A model generated the notes under the pieces. The model worked only from the letters and a program-made list of their open reading frames with translations, was not told where the DNA came from and ran no database searches. From the NCBI GenBank assembly GCA_963971425.1, contig OZ020518.1, positions 8,039,989-8,103,988 of the forward strand: a DNA stretch of 64,000 bases, read 5' to 3'. This DNA comes from Bryoerythrophyllum caledonicum (lineage: Eukaryota > Streptophyta > Bryopsida > Pottiales > Pottiaceae). This document shows, in pieces, positions 12,128-24,054 of the stretch (its first letter is position 1; each line of letters starts with the position of its first letter). A program made the translations under genes and the position numbers.

Positions 12128-12982
12128 TTACCTCCCTCACCTCCTGTTCCTACAAACGTGTTGTTTGGGGGAGACACCTGCCTATCCTCTCACCTCTTCC
12201 CACCAACTGTTTTTTTCATTTCCGCCGTGTAATCATAGAATTTCCGAGTTCTGTAGTCATAAAGTCTCCAATTTTCCCATCAGGCACATAATTTCCCATT
12301 TCTGTCTTTCCGACGACCTGTACCATAGCACTACGTACGGTTGCTACTTGTAGGCTGCCAGTTCCTCAGTGATGATTATCATCACTGGTAATTTGAGTAT
12401 GACGAGATCTTCTCACTGCAGTGGCTGCAGCAAGTGACTTCGCGGCCATCGAAGTCCCAGAAGGCTCAACGTGGAGAGATGGGATGGGGTAGGATCAGAA
12501 TATTTTCTCTTTTTGGGCACATCAAGGGGTTCTTTTTTTTGACCCTCGAGTTCCATCAGAGTAGCGGGGATTCCACGACCGGTAATCGAACCGCCATCCT
12601 GCACGTTTATTTTGGGTGCGTTGTACCGGGACCTGGTAATTGTTGAACCTGGGTGGAGTTAATGTTTTTTCAGCAGGGTCATGCTTGGCTTTTGTCGTCC
12701 AAGTGGCCACATGCTGCACCATCATCAAGTGACTTCCTGACACTGCTCTTTGCTGCTATTGGCTACAAGAGTCTTGCTTTTGAGACTCGGAACCAATCAC
12801 CTCCCTTCCTTCACTTGCTGTTACTCTTTCCCTGCTACTTGTCAGGGACGCTTGCTTTCTATGGTTGGAGCCAATCACCTCCTTCGCCTGCTGTACTTTA
12901 CACTCTATCTCTTTTATGCCAATTTCTAAAAGAAGAAGAAGAAGAAGAAGAACTCCGGTTTCCTAAGGATTTGCCGGTCGAG

Positions 12983-13240
12983 CATTGCACCAAGCCTCAG
13001 GCTTGGAAGGGTGGGGGAGGGAAGGGACAAAACCGGCCCCTATTTTTATGTTGGAGGGGGGCCCTATTCGAAGTAAGGAGGGGCTATTTGGGGCCACATG
13101 CCCCAAATTTGTCAAAAAAATATCCAAAACCCTAAATCGGGCAAGGCCAGAAAAATTGTCCCACCTAGGCTTGGCGCCCGACCCACGCTCGACCAGGATG
13201 AATAAAGAGATCCGTTTCCAAAGGGGACTGGCATGAATAT
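12983..13240 (+). repeat. Small repeat Q, copy 1 (inside the GAA-headed repeat)
   Basis: Contains the palindrome CCAAGCCTCAGGCTTGG (12990-13006), GGGACAAAACCGGCCCCTAT, ATGCCCCAAATTTG and a CCCTAAA-type stretch. A diverged second copy in the same direction lies at 14230-14500. No coding function is recognised. Confidence 0.55.
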
Positions 13241-13303
13241 TGTGTCTGTTCATTCTCTCTACTAAGTCAATGGTCATGGGACATAGGTTAGTGCAATACA
13301 CTA

Positions 13304-13907
13304 CATCCCTCCCATAAGTTACAGCCAAATCTAGCGCTCGTGGGTGGAGGTTGTAAGAACTTAGTAGAGGTCAAAAGTTAGTGGTGGTTTTAGTAGAGGA
13401 CTTGGTAACTTCAGCACACTTTCATCTTCATCCATCTACTGTCATTTCTTAAAATTGGCCTAGATTCAAGTGCCAAGTTAGATGGCATGTGAAAATGTCA
13501 TGTGACCATGCGGACTTGAGTTGGCTCACTTGTACCCTGCTCATAGGCAAGTTGGATGGTTGAAAAGCTCAAAAAGTATTTAAAAATCATTCAAAACAGT
13601 CTTGAAAGGAAAATGGCATCACATGTGAAGATTGTGGCACTATTGTAATTGAATAGTGATCTTGTTGTGATTGAATAGTGACGTGTGAAGGAATAGTAGC
13701 ACTGTTGAGTGATAGTGATATAGTAACTGATTGGTCTAAAAAACGTAGAACAACAACATCATCTACCAATTGTGTGCTTTAATTGTCAGATACATCAACA
13801 CTAATCACATGGCAACACTAGGTAGAACTTAGTTGAGGTTATAGTTAGCTCACGTTATAAGTCAGAGGCATTATAACTTAGCAGAGGTATAACTTATGGG
13901 AGGGATG
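13304..13907. mobile_element. Stowaway-like MITE, about 600 bp
   Basis: The terminal inverted repeat ATCCCTCCCATAAGTTA lies at 13305-13321, and its exact complement is at 13890-13906. The CTCCC-rich start and a TA at each edge resemble Tc1/mariner-derived Stowaway MITEs. There is no transposase inside. It interrupts the outer repeat described at 12930-13960, which fixes the insertion site independently. Confidence 0.65.
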
Positions 13908-14229
13908 AGTGTAGAACTACTTCCCGCCTTTCAAGGGTAAACACTTTTCTATACTAAGCGCATCCCTACACTAAGTGACTTAGAGACAACCAACATGCCC
14001 ATTCTTCCAAGGGCTTTTTAGGTACCCATACAACAAGGTCTTAAGGACCTCTCCACCATAGTTTGGTGGACTATGGTGGTTGTCACCTTTGACTATATCA
14101 TTAAATCTTAAATCCAAAGTTTGTTCTCAACACTATGATATTTAGGAGGATCACAAACATTCTTACTGGGTTGAAACTCGTTTTTATCAAAAACATCTTC
14201 TCAATGGGAACCTACTAAAAACCCTTGAT

Positions 14230-14500
14230 GAGTGTTGCATAAGCTTAGGAGGGTAGGAGGCGGTGGGGACAAAACTTGCTTCTATTTTTATATTGGAGTA
14301 GGGCCCTATTTTTGCATGATGGGCCCTTGAAGGGTAATTTGAGACCGCATGCCCCAAATTTGGCAATTTTTTCCTCTAAAGCCTCTAAACCCTCCAAAAT
14401 AAGACAAAAATTGACCCCATTTCATGAAGATAGGGGACCCACTCGAGATTGTGGCTTGGTGCAATGTTCGTTGGGGGTAAATAGAGGGATCCAAACTTGT
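14230..14500 (+). repeat. Small repeat Q, copy 2
   Basis: Same order of motifs as 12983-13240: GGGACAAAAC, CTATTTTTATATTGGAG, GGGCCCTATT, GCATGCCCCAAATTTGGCAA. It ends with GGCTTGGTGCAATG (14453-14466), which is the reverse complement of 12983-12996 in copy 1. The two copies are about 1.25 kb apart, head to tail. Confidence 0.55.
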
Positions 14501-14529
14501 GGTAATGAGTCTTATGAGATTTGAGCCAA

Positions 14530-15520
14530 TTAGCCCTTTGGAATTGAGACATGTTTTTTTGATAAGAATAGTTTTACTTCAATATTATTGTTTTGAGGTA
14601 TGTAACATAATAAAAGGAACATCAAAGAAGGAAGTTAAATGTACAATTACCATAGTCTAGCATGTTGTGAAGCGAGTCTTGAAAAAGATGGACTCCATTG
14701 AGTAGTGTAGGTGTGAGAATAAAAGCTTTGTTTCTTTATAAAAAATTGTTGCCTAAAAGTTTTTAGTTTGAGGGGGTGTGGATTTGGAGTTAATTAGAAT
14801 TTGTCGGGGTGTTTTTACATTCTCAAGAACATTGTGTAGTTACTAACTGTATTGTGAGCTCTTCAAAAAACATATAATAAATATCTAGATCAATTGTAGA
14901 GAATATACTATGACGTTTCATACACCATATATTACGCTTTCACCTCTGCAAAAGTCATGTAAATCCATACAGAACATTGTAGAAGAATTGCATGAAGAAA
15001 AGACAATCATTGATTCTTACATTATGGTGGAAATATAAGGGATGAATGTATAAAAGGAAAAAAGAAAAAAAGAATTCACTTTGAAGTTAAATTTATTCAC
15101 TTCAAAGAATAAGAAATGCCACAAAAAGTAAACCAACGCAACCCACTGTTTTCAAAGCTATTATATCCTCACAAGCTCCTGACACAACCAGACAAGATAT
15201 TATGCTTCCATCCACCTGGCGAAAACACCTTTTCTATATACAACTGTTTTAAAGGTGTTGCTGACAAAGGTGTGCCGCAGTGAATGAGAGAGGCTGTGCA
15301 TGCCCCATGCGTTGCAACACGCGTTGAACTGCATTCGCCAGCACGCAATCCAGTACAGCATTCAAAATATTCATACATATCTACATAAAACAACAATAAT
15401 AACACACCCAAACTATCCATTTCAATACATTCCCACGTACTATCACCCTACTTGTCACTACTGTAGGCCCATGCATCCCATGCAAAAGGCCCTTTCTTTA
15501 CGAAGCTCATCAAGGTAAAT
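14530..15520. other. AT-rich spacer
   Basis: Nothing recognisable on either strand. It contains an A-rich tract at about 15055-15075 and short frames only. Confidence 0.4.
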
Positions 15521-15523
15521 TCT

Positions 15524-16030
15524 TGGGAGGTTTTTGGAGGAGGGTCTTAGTTTGTAAGATGAATTCTTCTGCATACAACAGCAATCTTGTTGTAACAGGC
15601 AGCTTGGATCGGTAACATATAACAACTACATTTGGTGTACACTCATGTACCCCGCCTTTCCATTATAACAACCCCTAAATATAGCATCCTTTATATATAG
15701 CAGGTAGAACCAGCGTGGCTGTTGGAAAGGGAGCCGACTGTTTTATCAGATGATTTTTTAGGTTTACGTAGAGGCTCTTGGTTCGTATGATAAACTCAGT
15801 GTTTTATGTATGATAAACCCAGTGTTTTTTGAAGGTATGATTCTGGGGAGGTTTTTGGAGGGGGGTCTTGGTTTGTCTGATAAACTCAGTGTTTTTTTTA
15901 AGGTATGATTCGGGGGAAGTTTTTGGAGGAGGGTCTTGGTTCGTAAGATGAATTCTTCTGCATATTATGAGATGGTATTAGGGTTTATGTAGAGGCGAGT
16001 CTTGGTTTGCATGGTGAACTCAGTGCATAC
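15524..16030 (+). repeat. Degenerate tandem repeats just upstream of the O-fucosyltransferase start
   Basis: Four or five partial units share GGTTTTTGGAGG(A/G)GGGTCTTGGTT and (A)GATAAACTCAGTG or GATGAATTCTTCTGCATA. Clear units lie at about 15524-15580, 15755-15800, 15840-15900 and 15905-15970, with a weaker one at about 15977-16030. They lie in the promoter or leader of the downstream gene and end within 40 bp of its start codon. Confidence 0.6.
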
Positions 16031-16067
16031 TCATACGTATTTTGTGGAGGAGAACAGTGGGTTTGTG

Positions 16068-19000
16068 ATGAAAGGAATTATGGTGGCGAGAAGAGCGGCG
16101 GGGTTGAGGTGGTGGATTGGATTGGGTGGTGTCTTTCTCCTTTTGTTGGTTACGGCTTTCTCCTCACCTCATCTTTGGCATCATGTGCTTGTAAGTTTTC
16201 TCCACCTCAAGGCGTGAGTTCTATGGAGAAAAATGTGTTGTACGACAGAGTTCTCATATGCCTCATTTGATGGAGATTTGTGTTGTAAGATAGAGTTGTT
16301 ACGACATGGAATGTTTCTCATTTTTGAGAGAAGAATGTGCAGGATGTTGAGGATTAAAATTCAACTATTTGCATGTTTGATTAAGGTGTGAAGAACTTGC
16401 TATACATCTTGAGAGGTGTCTTAACGGAACCATCATCTTTTCGTCGCTGGATGGGTGAGGGTGTGATTTTGGTGTGTTCCAGAAACCAGCTCCATTTCTG
16501 TGTGTGAAAGACGAGTTCCGGACTCGGTGCCCTCCTCTGGTAAAGCATCATAACGTTGGCCTCTTTCTGTTGTTTTCCATGGTGTCGGTTTCATGACACT
16601 GTAATCTGTGGAGAAGCATGCAGCAGGGTGGTGGAGGTGAGTCGCTTTGGGAGAATCCCAGGGTTGCAACCCAAGGTTGGAGAGCTTGCGCTGAGGTGAT
16701 ACCTCATGATTACCAGCGTACGTCTGTCTCCGACCGATCGAAAGAAGGCAAGGTTATGGGGCATAACCGCAGATCAGAAGGTAGTACTGGCCTGTGATTG
16801 TCCCCCGTAACCTTGCCGTCTTTTGAATTATCGGACATAATCTCAATCCAAACTTGTTTGATCCATTGGCAAACTTTACTACTTTATGCTACCAATCAAC
16901 TTCAAGAAGGTGATGCTCTTTAGCATTATCAATATTAACACCTCTTCTCTAATCCAATGTTGTCTCGATGGGCTGTGTACTGAGATTATGTTAGTGTAGA
17001 AGGATTGATTTCATGCTGGAGGCGTCTTAGTATCAGTCTCTGAAGATATCTTTCACTTCCAAAGTCCTAGGTTCATGTAGTATTACTCTTGAAACACTAT
17101 CCATGTGCAGTTCCAGCAGGTGAAGATGGAGGTAATGGTTATATTGGCATCATTGCCGAGGGTGGGCTCAATCAGCAGAGAATCTCTGTAAGTCCGGATA
17201 TTGGAAATTTTGGCATCTTTCACAAACTTTGGCATCTAGGAAGTTACAGTGTTCTCCGCCAAAGTTTGTGAAGTGCTGCTGAAGTTTTGGACGTATCGTT
17301 AATACAACGTTACATTCAAGTCAGAAGCAGTGTATATGTATTCCAATCAAATTCCAATTCCAAGTACTTGTTCTCAGAGTTGGAGCTGCCTGAGGTTAAT
17401 TTTTTGTTCTGAAACCAAAAAGCACAAGTGCAAGTAGATGGGCATAAGCAGTGCCATGTGTAGCATTCTTGTAAGTAGTCTGATATGTGGAATTCTTATG
17501 CAAAGCCGTTGCGATATGCAGATTATCAACGCCGTTGCAGTGGCACGCATTTTGAACTGCACTTTGATTCTGCCTGTTTTCAAACAAGACTCCATCTGGA
17601 AAGATTCAATGTATGTGTTTGCATGCCAACTTAGAGCATCCAATATAAAGTCCACCAAGTCCACCAATACATTGTAAAAACAAAATAATGAAACTATCAC
17701 TACACTAAATTTTATGTTAAGTGTCATGCACAGGAAATGACTTTTAAATGCTATAAGTTTTTACTTTTGATGAATATTTTTACCAACTATCTACAATAAT
17801 CCCCCTCTTTGATAATATAAAATTTTGTGCTCTTAGTAAAATCTTCATCAAAAGTAAAAAACTTATAGTACTTACAAGTCATTTACTGTGCATGACACTA
17901 AACATAAAATTTAGTGTAGTGTCCTTAGGTTTTTTGGATACTAAAAGGTCCACTCACAAAATCAATCAAACTTAATAATCCTGTGGAATTCAGAAGCTCT
18001 TTGAATTGTCCATTTTCTAGTGCTAAATGTGTCAATTGGGTACACTAAACTCCCTTTACAACATGTGTTAGAACAACCGAGATGTGTTGTAAAGAGCTAT
18101 CTATTCTTGTGGTAAATACTAGGGGTGGTCTCGGTTGTTGAAAAGAGAGCTATCTGTTCTTGTGATAAATGCGAGGGTGGACTTGATACATGATGGTAAA
18201 TAATGGTAAGAGGAACCGGGTACCTTACAATGTCCACTCTACTAGTTTTCCATGAGAGGTGGACGATAGCGAGTATTACATCAAACTCGCCATTTTTTTT
18301 GCAGGCAATTTGCAGATGTGTTTGATGTGGATCACTTCATAAACTACCTCAAGTCTGATGTTCGGATTATTAGGGAGCCTCCAAACTGGATACCTCACCA
18401 TAACGTCTTCTACTCTTCCATTGGGTGAGTCCACTAATTCTTTGACACAATATTCAACGCCCAGTTCCTTATTTGACAAACAATAGACTTATATGTCAAG
18501 TGAGGCCAAGATTTCAAGAGATTTGACCGCTTTTCACGTTCTAAATGATTAAAATCAGCTTTAAATAATTCTATAATCAGATCAAAGAGAAGAAGGCTAG
18601 CTAAAATTCATTGTACATCTTGATCTCTTCGTCATTCTCAAATGTTGCAAAAACCACTTCTAACCAGAGTTTAAAGACCATTGAAGAGAAGTATCAAAAT
18701 TAACAGTTGATAACTTGACAAATTCCTCTCCCTTGTCCTGATGAGCAGGTACACAATCAAGGATATCCCCAAATATGCGAGTGCGGAATTCTACATACAA
18801 AGTGTCCTTCCACGCATCAAGGAGAAGAAACTCATGTCCCTCAAGCCCTTCGTGGACAGGCTTGGGTACTTATCTCTCTCATACAATCAGAGCACAATGC
18901 TTCCCACAATATAAATCAACCATTCATGCAAATGTGATGCACTTCATCACACACTCCCCATACATGGATGGACCTTCATTTAAGTGGCCCCTCAAAAGGA

Positions 19001-21837
19001 GAACTTCTTACTTCTCACACTCCAAATTATATCACAATTAATGAAAAACCATCGCTTGAATAGTGGAAGAGAAAAATTCAAGGTCTTGTCCATGTTTTTT
19101 TGTGTTTGAAAAGCAAGATAGACCAAGGTATATACATGAAGGAAATACAACCATCAATGTCCGTATGCAGTTTTAGAGTGCCCTTCCGCTACTCTTCATT
19201 TAAAGTGTTAACCACGTTTTGAAGGGCTTGAGAAGATTTTCACCCGTTTTTAGTGGCTTGGCCCTCTTTAGCGAGTTGTGATGAGGATGCCCTAAATGTG
19301 CAAAAGTTAGCTAATTTGATTTGACTAGGGATTTGGTTGCAATGCTTGAATTGATAATTGTAAACCTTAACCACGTGAGACTTGGTTGATGTAGGTATGA
19401 GAATGTGGCACCAGAGATCAACAAGTTGCGGTGCCGAGTAAACTACCATGCGCTCCGCTTCCTCCCTCACATGGAACACATGGCGGAAGTCTTGGTGGCA
19501 AGGATGCACAACCGGACGGGGCAACACCATCCTTTCCTGTAAGCTTGCTAAGCACCATATTTTTGTCACTAAATGGACTATTGGTTGGAACATCTTTTTC
19601 ACTTACTGCACCAAGCCACTACATGTCATAGCATAGCTCAAACCAAGGTTATCAAAACATGGAATACATGTATTCTTATTCCAAATACAAAAATAAACAA
19701 TAAATAAAAATATTCATATAATTATATTTCGTATTTTATATATGCCTTAATACATGATGACTAAATCAACCAACATGAGCTCCTGACTTGGTGTAATACT
19801 CTCTTAAAAAAATACCACGTCTAACACCTAGATTTGAGATCCATCACTCAGTAACTAATCCCATGTTCCAGGGCACTTTGTAATAGATCCTTACAACTTT
19901 CATGTCATTGTTTAGGGTTTAGGGATTCAGGGTTTAGGTTTCCATTCAAGTTTCTCTTCTACCATTCTGGCAGCTGTTCTGAGAGGTTGAATCAAGGTCA
20001 TGGATACTTGTCTACATTGACATCACTATCTAGAAATCAAGTTTCTGTTCCAATCATACTGGCATCAGAACCCTAAACCCAGACTGCCCTAAACCCTAAC
20101 TGCGTTGTCCAGGGCACTGCACCTACGATTTGAGAAAGGGATGGTAGGGCTGTCATTCTGCGATTTTGTGGGCACCCTCGACGAGAAGACAGCACTTCAT
20201 GAGTACCGAAAGAAGGAATGGCCTCGGCGCTTCAAGGTCCGTCTCTCTAAGAAAAGAATCACGGTGTGGCATGGTATGAGTCCAAATAAACCAGGTATTT
20301 TCCACAACAATTTACGTCTGAGCTCCAAAGTTGCAGTAAGGAAATCACGCCAGAATTTCTGAGTCATGGCATGGTATGGTATGAGGCTATGAGCCGAAAT
20401 AAACTAACTCTTCTCCAGAAAGAACCGTGTTCTAGTTCTGAAGCTCTGGCATGGGATGAGACTCCGCAGATTATCTTACTTAGTACAAGCCAACCTCATA
20501 ATAAAAACTCGCACTTGGAACTAATAACTTGGGACTTGTGAGGGGGACGGATTTGCAGTAATTACTAGAGTCACCACATGGTCATCACACTAAATCTAGA
20601 TCTTGCTGTAAATATGATATTCATGACCAAAAACTTTCCATTAAAACAACCTCTCTTTATTACATGCAGAACGAACTGGGCTTTTGTAGAGGGAGCTGAC
20701 TGTAGCACTTTCCATCTCACTCCAAGTGTGACTGAGGTGTGCAGAATGACACTGGAGTGATGTGGAAGGAGGCGCTGTGCAAGCGCAAGCAAGGGAAGTG
20801 CCCCTTGGAGCCTGGGGAGGTTGCTCTCATGCTGCAGGGCATGGGGTACTCGCGAGACTCGCAGATATATGTCGCCTCCGGGCCAATGTATGGGGGCAAT
20901 AAGCGGATGCGCCCGCTGCAGCAGATGTTCCCTAACTTGGTATGTGCTACATTTCCCGGCAAGAAACTGTACCCTAGTCTATAACCGGAAAAGAAATAAA
21001 CGAGAACCCGCAGAGTTGATTTCACATGGATGCCAAAGTGAACCTAGTGTAGCAAGACATAAAACCAATGTGATTCATTTCCTCCTAGAGACCTAAACCT
21101 TAAACCCTGATTGGCCTGGTTTAATTCTTGGTTTGTGTGGGTGAGGAAGTATGAGTTAGCTGTTAGATCTAAACTGTGCATCATGAATCTCCTGGGCTAA
21201 TCCGAATCTTAAAAGTTAAATACCCAATTTTTTCTTTGGCTCGCGCAAGTGAAGAAGAGATGTTTAGTTAGTACTCTCAAACCTAAGAGAACCAACGTAA
21301 TCCTTTTCCTACAAGAATCTTCAAGAAGGTCAAAATACTAAACTTGATGTATTTTTCCTCACAAAAATCAACAAGATTCAGTTCCTTCCAAAACTCTAGA
21401 TCCCCAACCATCTACAACATGAACCAACATTAATTATTTTACAAAAAAAATTCTTTCTCACCTAGGTGAGGAAAGAAGACCTAGCAACTGGGCAAGAATT
21501 GGCCCCCTTCCAATTGCATGTAACCTCCATGGCTGCCCTTGACTTTTTAGTCTGCTTAAAATCCGACGTGTACGTAATGACCCATGGCGGAAACTTTGCA
21601 AAGCTGGTTATTGGCGCTAGGCGTTACCAGGGCCATGGGGGGAAGTCCATTAAGCCCAATAAGGGATTAATGGCATATGCGCTTGGAGACCCTATGATGC
21701 AATGGGAACGGTTTATTGTAGAGGTGACGGAGATGCAAAGGGGACGAACAGGGATGCCGGAAAAGACATTTCCTGGGTATGATATTTGGGAGAATCCTCT
21801 ATCACCTTGCATGTGTCCCTCAACGGTTGTCACTTGA
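16068..21837 (+). CDS. GDP-fucose protein O-fucosyltransferase-like protein, 11 exons, 481 aa
   Basis: Golgi type II glycosyltransferase predicted to transfer fucose from GDP-fucose. Exons: 16068-16190, 16624-16717, 17120-17187, 17522-17610, 18305-18424, 18749-18865, 19395-19538, 20113-20236, 20745-20939, 21466-21837. That is ten coding blocks seen with matching phases (1446 nt); a further leader exon is possible. Residues 15-31 form a membrane anchor after RRAAGLRWW. Motifs: GWRACAE (stem), GGLNQQR (87-93, motif I), VFDVDHFI, ALHLRFEKGMVGLSFCDF (253-270, HxRF motif II), QIYVASG, VMTHGGNFAKLVIGARRY (395-412, motif III), TFPGYDIWENPLSPCMC near the end. A usually conserved Cys before NAVAVA is Ile (97). 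The borders of exon 2 and the start of exon 3 (17111 or 17120) are the least certain. Acceptor partner and gene name cannot be told. Confidence 0.88.
16735..16840. other. Imperfect hairpin in intron 2 of the O-fucosyltransferase gene
   Basis: GAAGGCAAGGTTATGGGG (about 16744) pairs with CCCCCGTAACCTTGCCGTC (about 16803) with few mismatches, leaving a ~40-nt loop. It may be a small element remnant or just secondary structure. Confidence 0.4.
17698..17921. mobile_element. 224-bp hairpin MITE in intron 4 of the O-fucosyltransferase gene
   Basis: The left arm starts CACTACACTAAATTTTATGT and the right arm ends with its complement (..ACATAAAATTTAGTGTAGTG). The arms stay complementary for roughly 90 bp each, so almost the whole element folds back. 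The CACTA start suggests a CACTA-derived MITE. It sits between the exons ending at 17610 and starting at 18305, so it is spliced out. Confidence 0.7.
19868..20118. mobile_element. 231-bp telomere-motif insertion flanked by a 10-bp duplication
   Basis: CCAGGGCACT occurs at 19868-19877 and 20109-20118. The second copy spans the real splice acceptor and the first bases of the exon starting at 20113. Between them, TTTAGGGTTTAGGG and GGGTTTAGG (19911-19946) face CCCTAAACCC and CCCTAAACCCTAA (20073-20100). A target-site duplication that copied the acceptor is the simplest reading. Confidence 0.5.
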
Positions 21838-21919
21838 TCACAATCTATAGGGACATTCAAATGCAAACTGATCTACGTTACTACTTCAACGCTGTAAGTT
21901 ACTTGATGCCACGTACTCT

Positions 21920-22090
21920 GACATATAGGATGCACCCTCCGGAGTTGTGGTGGAAGAGATTCATGGAGGAGGTGGCGGAGATATAGTAAGGTTGCCAAAA
22001 GAGACGTTTTCAAAGTATGTTGCACGATAGAGTTTTCTGAGTTCTCCCCCCTTGCATGTGTAAAACATGAGTTGTCACTTGTATCAATGT
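21920..22090 (+). pseudogene. Degenerate tandem copy of the O-fucosyltransferase last exon
   Basis: TGGTGGAAGAGATTCATGGA..GAGGTGGCGGAGAT parallels the gene's ATGGGAACGGTTTATTG..GAGGTGACGGAGAT (21705-21735). Downstream CCAAAAGAGACGTTTTCAAA, CTTGCATGTGT and GAGTTGTCACTTG parallel the coding end (21760-21837). It has a TAG early and many changes. A local duplication that included the stop codon and the start of the 3' UTR would explain it. Confidence 0.55.
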
Positions 22091-22779
22091 CTCTTTGCTT
22101 TGCCAAATTGAAGAATTTGCGCTGCTCTTTGGTTGTTTCAAAAGAAGCAATTCTACAATTTCTTACAATTTGTTGTTAGCTTCACCAAAATTTATTAAGG
22201 TTTTACAAGAAGTTGAAGTATAAAAATGCTATTAAAAGGTGCATCGTATTCTTCATGAAATATTTTTTTGGCAAAATTAAGTTTCAGTGGATTAGATGAG
22301 TTTAGATATACAATGTTTTTTTCCCATCATTAAAGTCGTATCCTCAACATATGGTATCAAAGTTGACAAGCTTATGCATGTTGAGAAAGTAATACTTTCA
22401 AGTTGGAAGATTGTTATGACCGACAATGAGAACCAAGATTTTTAATAATAATTTTCTTTTACAATGTTTTGAATGTGATCTGTAATACTTGTAGATATTG
22501 AAATAAGACTAAAAGATCATTTAGAACAAATACATGGAACATGGAAGTATTTGTCACCAAATCAAATCTAAGCCATATTTTTCATTGCTGATGTAATCCC
22601 TATCCATAAAAGAAAACAAAAAATAACGGGATGGTTGTTGAGACTCGTCCGGCGAGGGTCGCGTGCACGAACGGGGTATCAAGACCTAGACAAGGGAGTG
22701 GTGGGGTGGAGGAGGATTGCGTTTAGTAGTACAACGTGCAAAAAGAGGCGGCCACAAGACTACTCTTTCCAAGTCCCAA

Positions 22780-24050
22780 TGACTACCAATACATCAGGGC
22801 TTTGAGCGAGAAGGAGGAGGAGATGGCTGCAAAGAAGAGCAATAAGTGCAAGATCATGAAGCTATTGGCAGGTGCTATAGCAATGGCGTAAAGAATGGTA
22901 GCTATTAAGACACTATGGCTATTTTGCGCATGTTCGGATGGCCAAATGTTTTTGTCACGTTCATGTGTAACCCAAAATGACATGTGATAGCAACAAAACT
23001 AGAATCCAAATAGGAAGCACAAAACCGATTGGATTTGGTTACGCATATATTCAATTCAAAATTACAGAAGCTGATGACAAATTTCAAGGATTGCAAAGTG
23101 TTTGACAAGGAGTAGGGATACACTCAATAGGTGATTAATTTTAGAAGAGAGACCTATCACATGCGCACATCATGCTATTTCTTGACAAGGAATTAAAATC
23201 GAGGACTTCATACGAGTTCAATTGAGCAATGATTGCCAAACTTCCGAATCCAGTTACTCATTGCGATGCGTACGAGACTATGAAATGCTGCTTGGTGCAT
23301 GGCCTTGTGGCATGCAAATTCCAAGTGCCCCTTCCTTGTAAGGAGGATGGTAAATATACCATGCGGTACCTCACAGCTTCGCCAAAATTGATGCACAAAT
23401 ACAAATGGCTATCCCGTACATAGGAGGAGGAGATGACAGGCGTTCCTTTTTGATAGAAAAGGACATTGACATGTTGACATCTTGGATTGTATCGTATATC
23501 CTAAATTCAATATTGGAGTACAACGAGCATATTAACATTGAGGAAAGCTTTCAATACTACCTTGCATTGTTATTTAAAGGTCAACTTTCTAGTTTATTGA
23601 TCATTTATTCCTACAGATATGTTTGTTGATCACCCTTGTGATGTACATTATCAAATATGTGTACACAGGTCACAATTGTAGAGTTGTGGACTTAGAAAGC
23701 ACCAATAAGATTCAATAGTACATCAATGCTCGCTACATCTTTGCGTCTGAGGCATCATGAAGGCTATTTGGGTTTTCAATGCACCGAGGATCTTCAACAA
23801 TCCAACGTTGTAAGTTCATCTATTCAATCAATAGCGTCTAATGTTTTATGAAAACAAAGATCTAGCGGACATTTTCAATAGAGATCGAGCAAGAAGGCAA
23901 CTCTAAAAGAATGGCTTGAAGCAAATTGGATAATTTTGCTTGCTAGAGAAATGTCGTGTGTTGACTTTCCTTCCCCCTTCTCATAGCAACCGTAGAAACA
24001 ATGGGCGATCTGAAAGAAGGAATATGCAATAGGGCGTATAGGTGATAGTT
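22780..24050 (+). pseudogene. Helitron transposase remnant, copy 1, Rep part
   Basis: Out-of-phase stretches are collinear with Helitron rolling-circle (Rep) proteins. MFGWPNVFVTFMCNPK (22929-22976) resembles the family's FITFTCNPKW. RLDLVTHIFNSKLQKLM (about 23023-23073) resembles DRPDLVxRVFKxKL. The block that should hold the HUH histidines reads RETYHMRTSC, so the second His is lost. Then come LVHG-like, NGYP and SYVDFP-like blocks up to about 24050. Many stops. The second copy at 29190-30506 repeats the same order, which supports the reading. Confidence 0.7.
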
Positions 24051-24054
24051 GGCT

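Larger units (their letters stand above)
12930..13960 (+). repeat. Composite copy of a (GAA)n-headed short repeat with two nested insertions
   Basis: The outer repeat starts with (GAA)n at 12930-12951 and AACTCCGG. It resumes at about 13220 (ACTGGCATGAATATTG..CTACTAAG..GGTTAGT) and again at 13908 (GAACTACTTCCC..AGGGTAAACACT). Read together these match the uninterrupted copy at 37721-37860. The first gap is filled by a ~250-bp sequence flanked by similar CCGGTTTCCTAAGG/CCGTTTCCAAAGGG. The second is filled by the MITE at 13304-13907. The outer repeat is therefore the oldest layer. Confidence 0.6.

Noticed and set aside
12550-12620. tRNA-like GGTTCGATTACC box on the minus strand
   Set aside because: No acceptor stem, A box or cloverleaf could be drawn; probably chance or a very worn SINE.
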